A stretch of 64,000 nucleotides of DNA from Iodidimonas sp. SYSU 1G8 (lineage in GTDB: Bacteria; Pseudomonadota; Alphaproteobacteria; SMXS01), in contig NZ_JBBYXJ010000001.1 of assembly GCF_039655775.1 (NCBI RefSeq), positions 1,759,501-1,823,500 on the forward strand, read 5' to 3'. Position 1 is the first letter of the stretch. The number at the start of each line of letters is the position of its first letter. The notes under the pieces are model-generated. The model saw nothing but the letters and a program-made list of their open reading frames with translations, made no database searches and was not told where the DNA came from. Below are positions 48,564 to 59,911 of the stretch, one piece after another. The translations under genes were made by a program, and so were the position numbers.

Positions 48564-49898
48564 TCAGACAAGAACCATGCGGTCGGTGCCGAAACAGTTC
48601 GGCGGCAGGTCGCGGGCCGCCAGAAACTCCAGCATTGGGGCGACCGAGACGCTGCCGGGGCGGCGGTATCCCAGAGACGGAACGGCGACAAGGCCTTGGT
48701 CATCGTAAAAGGCGGGTAAAACGCCTCGCGCCGCCGCCGGAACGGATCGGACGACCCTCTCCGGTAAGGCCGCGCGCAGGACAGCGAGACCACCCGGCCG
48801 CAGCCGGTCGATGGACAGTCCCTCGCCCGACGCGGCGAATCGGCCGTCCCACAGGACGGGGTTCGGCCCGATGCGGAGCGCGCCCTGCATGCCGCGCGTC
48901 TCGCGCACCACGAGCAGACCGTCACCGGAGGAGATCAACCGGCACCCGCCGAGGGTCGCGGCCCCGATGTCACCCCTCTTGATGCGCCCCCACAGACGCT
49001 CGAGCGCATCAAGGCGCGGTGCATAATCCGCGCCGCCCACGGCCATCAGAATGAAGGCAAGTGCCCGCAGCCCGGTCTCGTCCCGGGTCTCCTTCGGCAC
49101 CGGATACGCCAGCACGGCATAGCCGCCGCTGTCGAACCGGCAGGTCCGCGCCAGCCAGTCATGAACCTGATCGTCCAGTACGGCACGGGCCCGGGCCATG
49201 GCGCGGGCGGTCGCGGCAAGCCGGGCGGGCGTGATCCCCAGCGCGGCCAGATGCGGCCACGCGCCCCGTGCTCGCACCCGGGCATAGCGCCGGTCCGCGT
49301 TGCTGGGGTCCTCGATCCAGGCCTGGCCACGCGCCCGCAACGTCGCCACCAGCCTTGCCCTCGGCACATCGAGAAGCGGTCGCAGCCGCGATGGCGCGCC
49401 GGGCCAGGGCGGAGCGGTTTCGGGCGCCATGCCCGCCAGGCCATGGACGCCGCTGCCGCGCCCCAGCCGCAGCAGCACCGTCTCGGCCTGATCCTCCAGA
49501 TGATGGGCGATCAGCAGGATCGGCACGCCGCGCGCCGCGCACCACTCGTCGAGCAGGGCGTACCGGGCGCGTCGCGCGGCCGCCTGAACGTTGCCGCGCG
49601 GCGTCTCGCGCCAGGCGAGAGTTTCGTGGCCGATACAAGCAGCCGCCATCCAGTCGCCGACCTGGATCGCCTCGGCCGCCGCTTCGGGGCGCAGTCCGTG
49701 ATCGACGGTCAGCGCCGTCAGGCTGATGCCGCGCGAAGCAGCCCAGTCGCGCGCCAGCAGCGCCAGCGCCATGCTGTCCGCGCCGCCCGAGACGGCAACG
49801 CAAAGGCTCGCCACACCGTCAAGGCGAGGCAAGCCGTTCATGCATCGTTCGAAATCCGCTGGGGACAGCGGCGCGGTCCCCTCGGATGCGCCGCTCAT
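48564..49898 (-). CDS. tilS: tRNA(Ile)-lysidine synthase
   Basis: A 444-residue enzyme that converts C34 of tRNA-Ile(CAU) to lysidine. The PP-loop motif [15 protein letters not shown] near residue 35, '[19 protein letters not shown]' and '[13 protein letters not shown]' identify TilS. The C-terminal part (about 370-444) is the substrate-recognition domain and less conserved. It lies between cpoB (13 bp) and ftsH (73 bp). The 73-bp gap holds a 6-bp hairpin before ftsH. Confidence 0.93.
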   Translation of the reverse strand: MSGASEGTAPLSPADFERCMNGLPRLDGVASLCVAVSGGADSMALALLARDWAASRGISLTALTVDHGLRPEAAAEAIQVGDWMAAACIGHETLAWRETPRGNVQAAARRARYALLDEWCAARGVPILLIAHHLEDQAETVLLRLGRGSGVHGLAGMAPETAPPWPGAPSRLRPLLDVPRARLVATLRARGQAWIEDPSNADRRYARVRARGAWPHLAALGITPARLAATARAMARARAVLDDQVHDWLARTCRFDSGGYAVLAYPVPKETRDETGLRALAFILMAVGGADYAPRLDALERLWGRIKRGDIGAATLGGCRLISSGDGLLVVRETRGMQGALRIGPNPVLWDGRFAASGEGLSIDRLRPGGLAVLRAALPERVVRSVPAAARGVLPAFYDDQGLVAVPSLGYRRPGSVSVAPMLEFLAARDLPPNCFGTDRMVLV

Positions 49899-49911
49899 CG
49901 GTCGCGCTGCC

Positions 49912-50790
49912 TCAGGAGCAGCCGGCGGCCTGCTGGCCAGCCTTGGTCTTCTGCTTGATCGCCGGCGGTGCGTTGGGATAGCGGCGGGTCAACTCGTCGA
50001 ACGCGGCGCAGGCCTGATCGTTCTGCCCCAGTTCCTTGAGGCTGAGCCCCAGGGTCACCATCATGTCCGGGCCCTTGTCGCTATCGGCGAACTTCTCGTA
50101 ACCCTCGAGCAGGACGCGGGCCGCGTCCGTGTAGTTCCGCTGGGCGAAATAAGTCTTGCCCAGCCAGTACTTGGCATTCGGCGCCGCGCGATGATCCGGG
50201 TTCGCCGCCAGGAAGGCGCGGAACGCCAGCTCGGCGCCCTCGAAATCGTCACGGCGCAGCAAGGAAAAGGCATAATTGAACTGAGCGTCCGGCGTGTCGC
50301 CCTGCAGATACTGCTCCGGCGTTTCTTCCGGTTCGCCGCGCGGCGGCGCCGGGGTGCCGCCGGGAGAAACCAGCTGGTCGTTGAGCGTATCGGCGACTCG
50401 GCCCTGCGAGGGCGGCGGCTCGGAACCACCCATGCCAGGCAGCCGGGTCGGCCCGTCGGACGGCACTGGCGTATAACCATCGATGGCACCGGGATCCTGG
50501 CCATCGGATGCCGGAGCGGCGCCTTGGGCGCCCTCGGCAAGCTGACGCTCCAGGGTCTGGATGCGGTACTGCATGTCCTCCAGCTGCTTTTCAAGCTGCT
50601 GGTTCATCTGCGTGAGCCGATGCATGGCTTCTTCATACTGGCCGGTCAGCCGGCGCATGTCGTTCTCGATCCGCGTCATGCGCACCTCTGTCTGTGCCCT
50701 GTACGGGTCCACAGGCTGCTGTGCCGATGCAATGTGCGAGAAACCGAGAAGCGCGAATAGAGTTACAATGCCGAGAGACTGCCAGCGCAC
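49912..50790 (-). CDS. cpoB: Cell division coordinator CpoB (Tol-Pal system protein YbgF)
   Basis: A 292-residue periplasmic protein with signal peptide (to SHIASAQQP), a trimerising coiled coil (about 35-95, 'RIENDMRRLTGQYEEAMHRL'), a Pro/Gly/Asp-rich linker and C-terminal TPR repeats ('QFNYAFSLLRRDDFEGAELAF', 'ANPDHRAAPNAKYWLGKTYF', 'DKGPDMMVTLGLSLKELGQ'). CpoB links Tol-Pal activity to septal peptidoglycan synthesis. GTG start. Last Tol-Pal gene of the cluster, 62 bp after pal. Confidence 0.93.
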   Translation of the reverse strand: MRWQSLGIVTLFALLGFSHIASAQQPVDPYRAQTEVRMTRIENDMRRLTGQYEEAMHRLTQMNQQLEKQLEDMQYRIQTLERQLAEGAQGAAPASDGQDPGAIDGYTPVPSDGPTRLPGMGGSEPPPSQGRVADTLNDQLVSPGGTPAPPRGEPEETPEQYLQGDTPDAQFNYAFSLLRRDDFEGAELAFRAFLAANPDHRAAPNAKYWLGKTYFAQRNYTDAARVLLEGYEKFADSDKGPDMMVTLGLSLKELGQNDQACAAFDELTRRYPNAPPAIKQKTKAGQQAAGCS

Positions 50791-50852
50791 GCTTCAAATC
50801 CTGTTCTGTGGGCGCGCCGCGTTCTCACGCGGCGCGCGGCACAAAGTCCTGT

Positions 50853-51371
50853 TTACTGAACGACCGTCATACCACGGCGGTTCTGGGCCCAGGCGGCCTC
50901 GTTCGAACCAGTGGCTTCCGGACGCTCCTTACCATAGGAGATGGTATTGACGCGGCCGTCCTCAATGCCCAGGCCGGTCAGATAACGCTTGGCGGCGTCT
51001 GCACGGCGGGCACCCAGGGCCAGGTTGTACTCACGGGTACCGCGCTCGTCGGCGTGACCTTCGATGGTCACCGACTTGTTCGGATACTTGCGCAGCCACT
51101 CGGCCTGCTTGCTCAGAGTCGCCTGGGCACGGTCGTCGAGGCTGTATTCGTCGTAGCCGAAATAGATGCGGCTGCCGGCGTTGGCTTCCAGGTCTTCCTG
51201 GCTGCCCAGCTCGTACGGCAGGTTGCTGGTGGTCTCGGTCGTGCGCGACTGAGTCTGCGCGGCCGGAGCGGACGAAACCGGCGCCGGCTCTTCCTTCTTC
51301 GAGCAGGCGACCATCGTCAGCGAAGCGGCGGCCAGAATGATGAACTTGAATCGCAGCGCGTTGGCTAGCAT
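50853..51371 (-). CDS. pal: Peptidoglycan-associated lipoprotein Pal
   Basis: A 172-residue outer membrane lipoprotein. The lipobox MVAC with Cys23 is followed by a short linker and the OmpA-like domain with 'IYFGYDEYSLDDRAQATL' and 'IEGHADERGTREYNLALGAR', whose Asp and Arg bind diaminopimelate of peptidoglycan. ATG at 51371 is chosen because it gives the lipoprotein signal; the frame is open 42 codons upstream without family support. AGGAAA is the likely binding site. 141 bp separate it from tolB, so it may also have its own promoter. Confidence 0.95.
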   Translation of the reverse strand: MLANALRFKFIILAAASLTMVACSKKEEPAPVSSAPAAQTQSRTTETTSNLPYELGSQEDLEANAGSRIYFGYDEYSLDDRAQATLSKQAEWLRKYPNKSVTIEGHADERGTREYNLALGARRADAAKRYLTGLGIEDGRVNTISYGKERPEATGSNEAAWAQNRRGMTVVQ

Positions 51372-51512
51372 GGGTGGCGTTTCCTTTTTTTCGACGAGGC
51401 TATCGTATTTTGATAACGGAGGCTGTTCTGCAACGCAAAAGTGTAACGCGCACAAATCGTCCGCGCCCCCCGATACCGAGTTTTCGGCATTCTTCATTGT
51501 AATCCTTTCGGA

Positions 51513-52886
51513 TCACTGGATCAAGGGGGACCACGCGGGATCCGACGCATCTCCCGGCGTGGTCACGCGGCGCTCGTTACGGCCCGTCAGGTCGATGGAG
51601 CGCAGCTCCGCCTTGCCCGCATTACCACCCCGCGACGGGCTGCCGCGGAAGTACATCAGCACGCGGCCATTCGGCGCCCAGGTCGGCCCTTCGTCGAGGA
51701 AACTCTCGGTCAGCATGCGCTCGCCCGAGCCATCGGGACGCATGACGCCGATCTTGAACACGCCGCCCGATGTATGGGTGAAGGCGATCATGTCGCCGCG
51801 CGGCGACCAGACCGGCGTCTTGTAGCGGCCCTTGCCGAAGCTGATGCGCTTGGCGCCCGACCCATCGGCCCGCATCACGTAAATCTGCTGCCCGCCGCCG
51901 CGATCGGACTCGAAGGCGATGAACTGGCCGTCCGGCGAGAAGCTCGGCGCGGTGTCGATGTCCGGATTATCCGTCAGCTGGCGCAGCTTGCGGGTGCGCA
52001 GGTCCATCAGGTAGATGTCGGAATTGCCGTTCTTCTCCATGCTCATCACGACCTGGTTGCCGTCCGGCGAGAAGCGCGGCGCGAAGGTCATGCCGGAGAA
52101 ATCGCCCAGCAGCTCCTGCTTGCCCGTCTCCAGATTGTAGATGTACACGCGCGGCTTGTTGTTGAAGTACGACAGATAGGTGATTTCCTGCGACGTCGGC
52201 GAGAAGCGCGGCGTCAGCGCCATGAAATCGCCCTTGGTCAGGAAGGAATGGTTGTAGCCGTCCTGGTCCATGATCGCGAGGCGCTTGACCCGCTTGGTCG
52301 CCGGGCCGGATTCCGCCACATAGACGATGCGTGTGTCGAAATACCCTTCTTCGCCGGTCAGCCGCTGATAGACCGCGTCGGCGATCCGGTGGGCAATCTG
52401 GCGCCAGTTGTCCGGCGTGGTCTGGTACTGCACGCCGGTCAGTTGCTGCTGACCGTACACGTCCCACAGTCGGAACGTCACCTCGACCCGGCCATCGGCC
52501 AGGAAGTTGACGCCGCCGACCACGAGGCCTTGCGTGCCGATGGACTTCCAGTCGGGAAAGCGCGGGCGGCGATCAGGCACCAGTCCCTGCTCGATATAGG
52601 CCTGTCGCGGGATCGGCCGGAACAGGCCGGAGCGCTCCAGATCGGCGGCGATCACGCCGGCCATGTCCTCGCCCATCTTGGTCATCTCGGTAAGGCGCGA
52701 CGGCACCTGGCTCTGCGCCGAGAACGCGGGCAGCGCCATCGGAATCGGCTCGACCGTGGGATTGTTGATGTCCACCCGAAGCTGGGCGGAAGCCGGTTGC
52801 GGCTGTACCAGCGCCACGAACGCCAGCATGGTGCCGGCCACCAGGCCGGAAAGTCCCATTCTGCTCACAATCATCCCTTTCGCCAT
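51513..52886 (-). CDS. tolB: Tol-Pal system beta-propeller protein TolB
   Basis: About 457 residues with a signal peptide (to [12 protein letters not shown]), an N-terminal alpha/beta domain (about 35-175) and a six-bladed propeller whose blades carry repeated 'SPDGxQ'-type turns such as '[18 protein letters not shown]' and '[18 protein letters not shown]'. TolB is periplasmic and binds Pal and TolA. AGAGGA lies eight bases before the ATG at 52886; the GTG at 52892 is too close to it. 19 bp after tolA. Confidence 0.96.
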   Translation of the reverse strand: MAKGMIVSRMGLSGLVAGTMLAFVALVQPQPASAQLRVDINNPTVEPIPMALPAFSAQSQVPSRLTEMTKMGEDMAGVIAADLERSGLFRPIPRQAYIEQGLVPDRRPRFPDWKSIGTQGLVVGGVNFLADGRVEVTFRLWDVYGQQQLTGVQYQTTPDNWRQIAHRIADAVYQRLTGEEGYFDTRIVYVAESGPATKRVKRLAIMDQDGYNHSFLTKGDFMALTPRFSPTSQEITYLSYFNNKPRVYIYNLETGKQELLGDFSGMTFAPRFSPDGNQVVMSMEKNGNSDIYLMDLRTRKLRQLTDNPDIDTAPSFSPDGQFIAFESDRGGGQQIYVMRADGSGAKRISFGKGRYKTPVWSPRGDMIAFTHTSGGVFKIGVMRPDGSGERMLTESFLDEGPTWAPNGRVLMYFRGSPSRGGNAGKAELRSIDLTGRNERRVTTPGDASDPAWSPLIQ

Positions 52887-52905
52887 CAACACATTCCTCT
52901 GTCTG

Positions 52906-53778
52906 TCACATCAAACTGCTGGGATCGAAGTTCAACTCCACGTCCCGCCAGATGTCGTAGTACTCGGCCGGCAGCTTCAGCGGCGCCGCCCGCTTGACCG
53001 CGCGCACGGCCGCCTCGGCCGCCACGCGGTAGAGATTGTCGCTCATCATCCGGCCCCGATCCAACACGACCGGATCGCTGGCCAGTTCGCCATCCGCCCG
53101 CAACCGTATACGAAGCTTGATCACCAAAGTTTCGGCGCCGGTCGCCCCGACGGGCGCCGTCCAGTATTTGGCGACCTGCGACGCGATGGCCGACTGCAGA
53201 TTGGCGACGGCCTGCGCCTGCTCGCGCGGGTTGCGTTCGGTCGGCTCCGACTGCGCCGGATTGGGGTTGGGATCGGTCTGCTTGGTCTTCTTCGGGTCCT
53301 TCGCCTGCGGCTTTGTCGAATCCCTCTTGTCGAGCAGCAGCGCGATCTTCTTGGGATCGAACTTGTTCTCGGGCTTCGGCTTGTCCTTCAGCGTGACGTT
53401 GGGCAGATCCTTGGTCACGGGTTCCGGCTTCTTCGGCGGCTCCGGCTTTTCGATCGGCTCCTCGACGGGCGCCGGCTCGGGCTCGGGCGCGGCGGCCGCT
53501 TCGTCCACGCGCGGCGGCGTCACCTCGGCCGGATCGGGCTGCTTCTCCGGCGCCTTTTCCGCCTCGGGCGTGACCTCGGGCGCGGGCGCCGGATCGGGCG
53601 CCTTTTCCGGCTTGGGCGTCGGAATGGCGTCCAGCTCGATCTTGGCGTCCTCCGGTGTCAACAGGACGACGACGCTCTCTTCGGGGATTTCCGGATCGCC
53701 CCACAGGTCGAAGCTCACGAACATCATCGCGATGATGACGGCGTGGAATATGCCGGAGAAAATAAGGGGCTTGCGCAC
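52906..53778 (-). CDS. tolA: Cell envelope integrity protein TolA
   Basis: A 290-residue protein with an N-terminal helix ([19 protein letters not shown], His and Ser as in TolA/TonB anchors), a Pro/Glu/Lys/Ala-rich central region (about 40-180) and a C-terminal domain with '[20 protein letters not shown]' and '[18 protein letters not shown]'. It uses energy from TolQR to reach Pal and TolB. The central part is Pro-rich rather than the long Ala/Lys coiled coil of E. coli, as usual in Alphaproteobacteria. 4 bp after tolR. Confidence 0.93.
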   Translation of the reverse strand: MRKPLIFSGIFHAVIIAMMFVSFDLWGDPEIPEESVVVLLTPEDAKIELDAIPTPKPEKAPDPAPAPEVTPEAEKAPEKQPDPAEVTPPRVDEAAAAPEPEPAPVEEPIEKPEPPKKPEPVTKDLPNVTLKDKPKPENKFDPKKIALLLDKRDSTKPQAKDPKKTKQTDPNPNPAQSEPTERNPREQAQAVANLQSAIASQVAKYWTAPVGATGAETLVIKLRIRLRADGELASDPVVLDRGRMMSDNLYRVAAEAAVRAVKRAAPLKLPAEYYDIWRDVELNFDPSSLM

Positions 53779-53782
53779 GTCG

Positions 53783-54225
<443 letters not shown>

Positions 54226-54226
<1 letters not shown>

Positions 54227-54957
54227 TACGCGGCCTCTTCGTCGATCTGGCGCGACAGGATCGTGTTGAACTCTTCGACGAACCCTTCCAGACGGTTGGC
54301 GAAGCGGGTCATGTCGGCGGCGAACTTGTTATAGGCGATGACCGCCGGGATGGCCGCGACAAGGCCGACCGCGGTGGCGAACAGCGCCTCGGCGATACCT
54401 GGCGCGACGACCGCGAGACTGGTGTCCGACGAGGCGGCGATGGACTGGAAGCTGTTCATGATGCCCCACACCGTGCCGAACAGGCCGATGAACGGCGCGG
54501 TCGAGCCCACGGTGGCGAGGAAGCCCAGATAGCGCTCCAGCCGCTCGACCTCGCGATTCAGCGTCAGGCGCATCACCTGCGAGATACGCTCCTGCAGGCG
54601 CGCGCCCGAGGTGACGACCTTGGCCTTGCCGATGGAGCGCTGCCATTCGCGCATGGCGACCAGGAACAGCATGGCCATGGGATGATTGGCGCGGCCCTGC
54701 AGCCGGTCGTAGAGCTCTTCCAGCGAGCGGCCAGACCAGAATTCGTCTTCGAAGGTGTCGGCCTCGGCCATCACCCGGCGATAGCGGCCGATCTTGTCGA
54801 AGATGATCGCCCAGGACCACAGCGACGCGGCCACGAGCAGCACCAGAACCGCCTGCACGATGATATCGGCATGCAGGATCAGGCCCCAGATCGACAGATC
54901 GTGCGCCGCCGCCGCGGTGCCGCCCAGATCCGTCTGTGTAATCGCGTTCTCTTCCAT
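54226..54957 (-). CDS. tolQ: TolQ protein (MotA/TolQ/ExbB family)
   Basis: A 243-residue inner membrane proton channel subunit with a first helix (DIIVQAVLVLLVAASLWSWA) and the two conserved C-terminal helices 'FLATVGSTAPFIGLFGTVWG' and 'EALFATAVGLVAAIPAVIAY'. It forms the Tol motor with TolR and TolA, needed for outer membrane constriction at division. 4 bp after ybgC. The two signature helices are almost identical to those of exbB in this window. Confidence 0.96.
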
Positions 54958-54961
54958 GTGC

Positions 54962-55423
54962 TCAGGCCTTTGCAGTGTCTCGTATGGGGAGCATGGTGTT
55001 GAGCCGGGTCACCAGGTCGATTGGCTGCCGGCGGGGTTTCCCCCTGCCGTCCAGACAGACGACGCGTACATGCGCCTCGGCGATAGGTGTGTCGTTACGC
55101 CAGATGTCCTGGCCGAAGTCGATATACGCCGCGCCGACTCCGTTGTTAACTGTTCTTACTTCCAGCAGGTCGTCGAGGCGCGCCGGCGTGCGAAAATTCA
55201 CCCTGCAGCTCTTCACGGCGAAACCCATCGTATCCGGTCCCGGGCGCATGCTCGCCGACTGGCTGACGCCCACGAGGCGCAGCAGCTCGGTTCTCGCGCG
55301 CTCCATGAAGCGCAGATAATTGGCGTGATAGACCATGTGCGCCGTATCCGTGTCCTCGAAATAGACGCGCACCGGAAACCGGTGCACGCCATTCTCCACC
55401 CTGCCCGACAGGACCTCAGACAT
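54962..55423 (-). CDS. ybgC: Tol-Pal-associated acyl-CoA thioesterase
   Basis: A 153-residue hotdog-fold thioesterase with the YbgC active site '[20 protein letters not shown]'. Members act on acyl-CoA or acyl-ACP and are nearly always the first gene of tol-pal clusters; a role in phospholipid synthesis near the envelope machine has been proposed. Overlaps ruvB by 8 bp and precedes tolQ by 4 bp. Confidence 0.95.
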   Translation of the reverse strand: MSEVLSGRVENGVHRFPVRVYFEDTDTAHMVYHANYLRFMERARTELLRLVGVSQSASMRPGPDTMGFAVKSCRVNFRTPARLDDLLEVRTVNNGVGAAYIDFGQDIWRNDTPIAEAHVRVVCLDGRGKPRRQPIDLVTRLNTMLPIRDTAKA

Positions 55424-56474
55424 CCTCGTCTCCCGTCGGCAGCGACAGCTGCGCCGGAAAAGGCTGCGATGGTGCCGGCAGGCCCAGATGGATATAGGCG
55501 GCCGGCGTCAGGATACGCCCGCGCGGTGTCCGTTGAATGAACGCCTGCTGCAGCAAATAGGGCTCGATGATTTCCTCGATGGCGTCGCGCGGCTCCGACA
55601 GCGACGCCGCGATGGTCTCGATCCCGACGGGACCGCCGCCGAAATCGACGCCGATGCAGCGCATGTAGCGCCGGTCCATGGCGTCGAGGCCGCGCGCATC
55701 CACTTCCAGCCGGGTCAGCGCCCGGTCGGCGATGCCGGCATCGACGGCGGCGTGGCCCGCGACCTCCGAGAAATCGCGCACCCGGCGCAGCAGCCGTCCG
55801 GCGACGCGCGGCGTGCCGCGCGACCGGCGGGCGATCTCGATGGCGCCGTCCCGGGTCAGCGCCAGACCCATCACCCGGGCGCCGCGCTCGACGATGGAGC
55901 ACAAATCGTCCACGTCGTAGAACATCAGCCGGACGGGAATGCCGAAGCGGTCGCGCAGCGGCGTGGTCAGCAGGCCGGACCGGGTCGTCGCGCCCACCAG
56001 CGTGAAGCGCGGCAGGTCGATCCGGACCGAGCGCGCCGCCGGGCCTTCGCCGATGATCAGGTCGAGCTGGAAATCCTCCATGGCGGGATAGAGGATTTCC
56101 TCCACCGCCGGCGCGAGCCGGTGGATTTCGTCGATGAACAGCAGGTCGTTTTCCTGCAGGTTGGTCAGCAGCGCCGCCAACTCGCCCGCCTTGGCGATCA
56201 CCGGACCGGAGGTGGCGCGGAAGTTCACGCCCAGCTCGCGCGCGACGATCTGCGCCAGCGTCGTCTTGCCCAGGCCCGGCGGCCCGGCCAGCAGCACGTG
56301 ATCGAGCGCCTCGGCGCGTGCTCGCGCCGCCTGGATGAACACGGACAGGTTCTCGACCGCCTGACGCTGGCCGATGAACTCGGCGAAGCGGCCCGGGCGG
56401 ATCGACGCCTCGAAGGCATCCTCGTCGCGCTTCACGCCGCCCACGACACGGTCTCCCCCCGCTGGCGCGCTCAT
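55416..56474 (-). CDS. ruvB: Holliday junction branch migration helicase RuvB
   Basis: A 352-residue AAA+ motor. '[19 protein letters not shown]' (Walker A), 'LFIDEIHRL' (Walker B), '[18 protein letters not shown]' (sensor 1, arginine finger) and the C-terminal winged helix '[18 protein letters not shown]' are complete. With RuvA it moves Holliday junctions. 4-bp overlap with ruvA upstream, 8-bp overlap with ybgC downstream. Confidence 0.98.
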   Translation of the reverse strand: MSAPAGGDRVVGGVKRDEDAFEASIRPGRFAEFIGQRQAVENLSVFIQAARARAEALDHVLLAGPPGLGKTTLAQIVARELGVNFRATSGPVIAKAGELAALLTNLQENDLLFIDEIHRLAPAVEEILYPAMEDFQLDLIIGEGPAARSVRIDLPRFTLVGATTRSGLLTTPLRDRFGIPVRLMFYDVDDLCSIVERGARVMGLALTRDGAIEIARRSRGTPRVAGRLLRRVRDFSEVAGHAAVDAGIADRALTRLEVDARGLDAMDRRYMRCIGVDFGGGPVGIETIAASLSEPRDAIEEIIEPYLLQQAFIQRTPRGRILTPAAYIHLGLPAPSQPFPAQLSLPTGDEDV

Positions 56475-57076
56475 CCCGCCAGTTCCTTCAGCCCGCCACG
56501 GATCAAGGATTCGAGCGATGCCTCACCTCCCTGCGCGCGGTTGACCCGCGCGACGGCGCCCATGGCGTCCGCCGGCCGGTAGCCCAGATTGACCAGCGCC
56601 GAGACCGCGTCGGCCAGGCGCCCCTCGCCGGTCGGTGCGGCGGCGCCCGCGACGGGCGCGTCCATCCCCTCGAACGACGAGACCTTGTCCTTCAGCTCCG
56701 CCACGATGCGCGCCGCCAGCTTGGGGCCGACCCCCGAGGCGCGGCCGATCATGGTCCGGTCCTGCATGGCCACCGCCTGCGCCAGTTCGGACGGCGTCAG
56801 GATCGATAGCAGCGCCAGCGCCACCTTGGCGCCCACGCCCTGCACGCTCTGCAACCGCCTGAACCACTCTTTCTCGCCCCGGGTGGTGAAACCGTAGAGG
56901 TGGATGTGGTCCTCGCGGACATGCGTCTCAATATGCAGAACGACAGATTCTCCCGATTTTGGGAGTGCTTGGAGCGTTTTTCCGGGACAAAACACGAGGT
57001 AGCCCACCCCGCCCACGTCGATGATGGCCCAATCCTCGCCCGTCTCGGCGACAATGCCGTTCAACCGCGCGATCAT
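56471..57076 (-). CDS. ruvA: Holliday junction DNA helicase RuvA
   Basis: A 201-residue junction-binding protein with an N-terminal OB fold ('[20 protein letters not shown]', '[15 protein letters not shown]'), tandem helix-hairpin-helix ('[17 protein letters not shown]', '[16 protein letters not shown]') and a C-terminal domain that contacts RuvB ('[19 protein letters not shown]'). 4-bp overlaps on both sides within ruvC-ruvA-ruvB. Confidence 0.97.
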   Translation of the reverse strand: MIARLNGIVAETGEDWAIIDVGGVGYLVFCPGKTLQALPKSGESVVLHIETHVREDHIHLYGFTTRGEKEWFRRLQSVQGVGAKVALALLSILTPSELAQAVAMQDRTMIGRASGVGPKLAARIVAELKDKVSSFEGMDAPVAGAAAPTGEGRLADAVSALVNLGYRPADAMGAVARVNRAQGGEASLESLIRGGLKELAG

Positions 57077-57609
57077 GTCCGCGCCGTCCCGCCAAAGGCC
57101 GACACCACTCGCGAGGATATGTTCGAGCCCGTCTGGACCAGATGCGCGTGGCAGAGCGCGACCGCGAGCGCGTCGGCCGCGTCGGGTCCGGTCACCTCGA
57201 CGCCGGGCAGCAGGACGCCGACCATCATATGAATCTGATCCTTTCCCGCATGGCCGACGCCCACCACGGATTTCTTCACCTGGTTCGGCGTGTATTCGGC
57301 GACGGGGATGCCACGCAGCGCCGGCGCGAGCATGGCGATGCCGCGCGCCTGACCCAGCTTCAGCGTCGATGTGGGGTTCTTGTTGACGAAGGTTTCCTCC
57401 ACGGCCGCGCTATGGGGCCCCCAAGTGTCGAGCACGTCGTTGAGGCCCGCGAAAATCTGGGCCAGGCGCTGCGCCAGCGTGTCCTTCTCGTCCGACCGGA
57501 CCGTACCGTTGGCCACGTGCCGCAGCCGGTTGCCCGAGGCGTCGATGATGCCCCATCCCGTATTCCGCAGCCCTGGATCGAGCCCGATCAGTCGGACGCT
57601 GTCTGCCAT
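57073..57609 (-). CDS. ruvC: Crossover junction endodeoxyribonuclease RuvC
   Basis: A 178-residue RNase H-fold resolvase. Catalytic acidic residues are seen in '[17 protein letters not shown]' (Asp 11), '[10 protein letters not shown]' (Glu) and the C-terminal '[14 protein letters not shown]' (Asp pair). Cuts Holliday junctions that RuvAB has positioned. 3 bp after yebC, 4-bp overlap with ruvA. Confidence 0.97.
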   Translation of the reverse strand: MADSVRLIGLDPGLRNTGWGIIDASGNRLRHVANGTVRSDEKDTLAQRLAQIFAGLNDVLDTWGPHSAAVEETFVNKNPTSTLKLGQARGIAMLAPALRGIPVAEYTPNQVKKSVVGVGHAGKDQIHMMVGVLLPGVEVTGPDAADALAVALCHAHLVQTGSNISSRVVSAFGGTART

Positions 57610-57612
57610 TCC

Positions 57613-58359
57613 CTACGCGCTGAGCCCTTCCATCACTTCGTCGGACATCTCGAAATTGGCGTAGACGTTCTGCACGTCGTCGTCGTCGTCCAGCGCCGAG
57701 AGCATCTTCATCAGCGTCGCCGCGTTGTCCGCGTCGACCTGCACGTTGGTCTGCGGCTTCCAGATCAGGCGCGCCTCCTCGGCCTCGCCCAGCGTGGTCT
57801 CGAGCGCATCGCGCACCGAAGCGAAATCCTCGACAGCGCAGGTGATCTCGTGGCTCTCCTCGTCCGACTGGCAGTCCTCGGCGCCCGCTTCCAGCGCCGC
57901 CTCGAACACCTTTTCGGCCGAGCCGACCTTGGCCGGATATTTCATCATGCCGACACGATCGAAGGCGTGGGACACGCTGCCGGACGCGCCAAGATTGCCG
58001 CCGTTCTTGGAGAACTTGGCCCGCACTTCCGACGCCGTGCGGTTCCGGTTGTCCGTCAGCGCCTCGACGATGACCGACACGCCGCCCGGACCGAAACCCT
58101 CGTACTGCACCTCTTCATAATTCTCGAGGTCGCCGGAGGTGGAGCGCTTGATGGCGCGGTCGATATTGTCCTTGGGCATGCTCTGCGCCTTGGCCGCGGC
58201 GATCGCCGAGCGCAGACGGGCATTGGAGGCCGCGTCCGGTCCACCCATCTTGGCGGCGACGGTGATTTCCTTCGCCAGCTTGCTGAAGAGCTTGGACCGT
58301 TTGGCGTCCTGCGCGCCCTTGCGGAACATGATATTCTTGAACTTGGAATGACCGGCCAT
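57613..58359 (-). CDS. yebC: YebC/PmpR family protein
   Basis: A 248-residue three-domain protein: '[21 protein letters not shown]' marks the family N-terminus, and '[23 protein letters not shown]' is its signature. Members have been described as DNA-binding regulators and, more recently, as translation factors that help ribosomes at proline stretches. Gene position before ruvC is conserved. The start at 58359 is set by the N-terminal signature; the frame extends 19 codons upstream. Note 'IMFRKG' where many members read 'IKHRKA'. Confidence 0.95.
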   Translation of the reverse strand: MAGHSKFKNIMFRKGAQDAKRSKLFSKLAKEITVAAKMGGPDAASNARLRSAIAAAKAQSMPKDNIDRAIKRSTSGDLENYEEVQYEGFGPGGVSVIVEALTDNRNRTASEVRAKFSKNGGNLGASGSVSHAFDRVGMMKYPAKVGSAEKVFEAALEAGAEDCQSDEESHEITCAVEDFASVRDALETTLGEAEEARLIWKPQTNVQVDADNAATLMKMLSALDDDDDVQNVYANFEMSDEVMEGLSA

Positions 58360-58500
58360 CTTCTCTGCTCGTGCTGTCGTTTTTACTTGGTGGTTCGACC
58401 TGTTCAGCGCCCGCATGCGCCGCCGTCATACGCCTCGACTTATACCAGATATTGTGGCGCCGGGCAGTATATTCACATCAGTTTGCTTGTATCGCGGCTC

Positions 58501-59310
58501 TCATGGCCACGTCTCGGCAAGCCGTCCGCCGACCCGCAGCGGCGCCACGCGCACGGCCCGCCCGGTCCGGTCGTCGCTTTCCACATAGACGCCGCACAAG
58601 GTGGCCTCGCCATTGGCGGGCACGAAACGGCCACCGCTGATCTTGGTGGTGAAGCGCCGGATCGGTTCTTCCTTTTCCATGCCGATCACCGAATTGTAGT
58701 CGCCGCACATGCCGGCATCGGTCTGATAGGCCGTGCCGCCCGGCAGGATCTGCGCGTCCGCGGTCGGTACATGGCTGTGCGAGCCGACCACCAGCGTGGC
58801 GCGGCCATCGGCGAAATGGCCCATGGCCATCTTCTCCGAGGTCGCTTCGGCATGGATGTCCACAAGCACGAAATCGGCGCGCCGGCCGAGGGTGAATTCG
58901 CTGAGCGCCAGATCGACGGCGCGGAACGGATCGTCGAGCGGGTCCATGAAAATCCGGCCCATCACGTTGATGACCGCCACGGTCTGGCCGCCGCGCGCCA
59001 TGAACATGGCCGCGCCCTGTCCGGGCGTCCCCTCGGGAAAGTTGGCGGGGCGCATCAGACGCGGTTCATGGTCCATGATGTCCATGATGTCGCGCTGGTC
59101 CCAGCTGTGATTGCCGCCGGTGATGACATCGACGCCGCTCTGCATCAGGCGGTTGGCGATTTCCTGGGTGATGCCGAAACCGCCGGCGGAATTCTCGCCA
59201 TTGGCGACGACGAAATCCAGGTCGAGCCGTTCGCGGATCGACGGCAGCCTGTCGACGAGCGCGTCGCGGCCGGCCCGGCCGACGATATCGCCGAAATAGA
59301 CAAATTTCAC
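58501..59310 (-). CDS. TIGR00282 family metallophosphoesterase (YmdB-like)
   Basis: A 269-residue calcineurin-like phosphoesterase. Metal ligands are in 'FGDIVGRAGRD', 'ANGENSAGGFG', 'TGGNHSWDQRD', 'VDIHAEATSEKMA' and 'VVGSHSHVPTAD'. B. subtilis YmdB, the studied relative, hydrolyses 2',3'-cyclic nucleotides and affects biofilm decisions. GTG start overlaps the 5-formyl-THF cyclo-ligase stop by 4 bp (GTGA). About 140 bp upstream of yebC. Confidence 0.92.
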   Translation of the reverse strand: MKFVYFGDIVGRAGRDALVDRLPSIRERLDLDFVVANGENSAGGFGITQEIANRLMQSGVDVITGGNHSWDQRDIMDIMDHEPRLMRPANFPEGTPGQGAAMFMARGGQTVAVINVMGRIFMDPLDDPFRAVDLALSEFTLGRRADFVLVDIHAEATSEKMAMGHFADGRATLVVGSHSHVPTADAQILPGGTAYQTDAGMCGDYNSVIGMEKEEPIRRFTTKISGGRFVPANGEATLCGVYVESDDRTGRAVRVAPLRVGGRLAETWP

Positions 59311-59891
59311 CGCGCCGCCTTTCTGAAGTCCGTCACGCCATCTTCGGTCAAGATCATGTCGAGGGGCTGGTCATGGTCCTCGGTTGGCACCGACGCCATT
59401 TCCTGTCCCGCATAGGCGACCCCCATGGCGACCACCGGACCGTCCCGGCGCAGCGCCGCCAGGGCCCGATCATAGTAGCCGGCGCCATAGCCCAGCCGCC
59501 CGCCGGCACCGTCATAGGCGAGAAGCGGCACGAGGACAAGTTGGGGTCTGACGATTTCCGCCGTCTCGGGGGGCACCGGGATGCCGTACCGGCCGGCGAC
59601 CAGCGGCGCGCCCGGCGACCATGCCCTGAAGGCCAGCCCGTCGGCGCCGCCGACCGGCACGGGCAGCGCGCAGGTCCAGCCCGCGTCGGACAGGACTCGG
59701 AGCAGCGGTCCGGGATCGGCCTCGGACCGGAACGGCGCATAACCGGCGACGACGCCGGCCGGCCTCAGCAACCCGGCCGCGGCGAAGGAAGCGACAAGGC
59801 GCTCGCCGATATCCCGCTCGCCGCTGGCCAGCGCATCGCGCCGCCCGGCAGCGCGGCGGCGCAGCTCGGTTTTGGGTGATGGTTCGTTCAT
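59307..59891 (-). CDS. fau: 5-formyltetrahydrofolate cyclo-ligase
   Basis: A 194-residue enzyme converting 5-formyl-THF to 5,10-methenyl-THF with ATP. '[15 protein letters not shown]' at the N-terminus, 'LVLVPLLAYDGAGGRLGYGAGYYDRAL' (shown in part: GGRLGYGAGYYDRAL) is the active-site signature. In many Proteobacteria this gene (ygfA/fau) lies directly downstream of zapA and the 6S RNA gene, as here; in E. coli the two are co-transcribed. Overlaps the downstream phosphoesterase gene by 4 bp. Confidence 0.93.
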   Translation of the reverse strand: MNEPSPKTELRRRAAGRRDALASGERDIGERLVASFAAAGLLRPAGVVAGYAPFRSEADPGPLLRVLSDAGWTCALPVPVGGADGLAFRAWSPGAPLVAGRYGIPVPPETAEIVRPQLVLVPLLAYDGAGGRLGYGAGYYDRALAALRRDGPVVAMGVAYAGQEMASVPTEDHDQPLDMILTEDGVTDFRKAAR

Positions 59892-59911
59892 GGCCGGGAT
59901 CGATGGTCGGA

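Noticed and set aside
57142-59415. 757-codon plus-strand reading frame opposite ruvC, yebC and the phosphoesterase gene
   Set aside because: Spans three real minus-strand genes and carries no motif.
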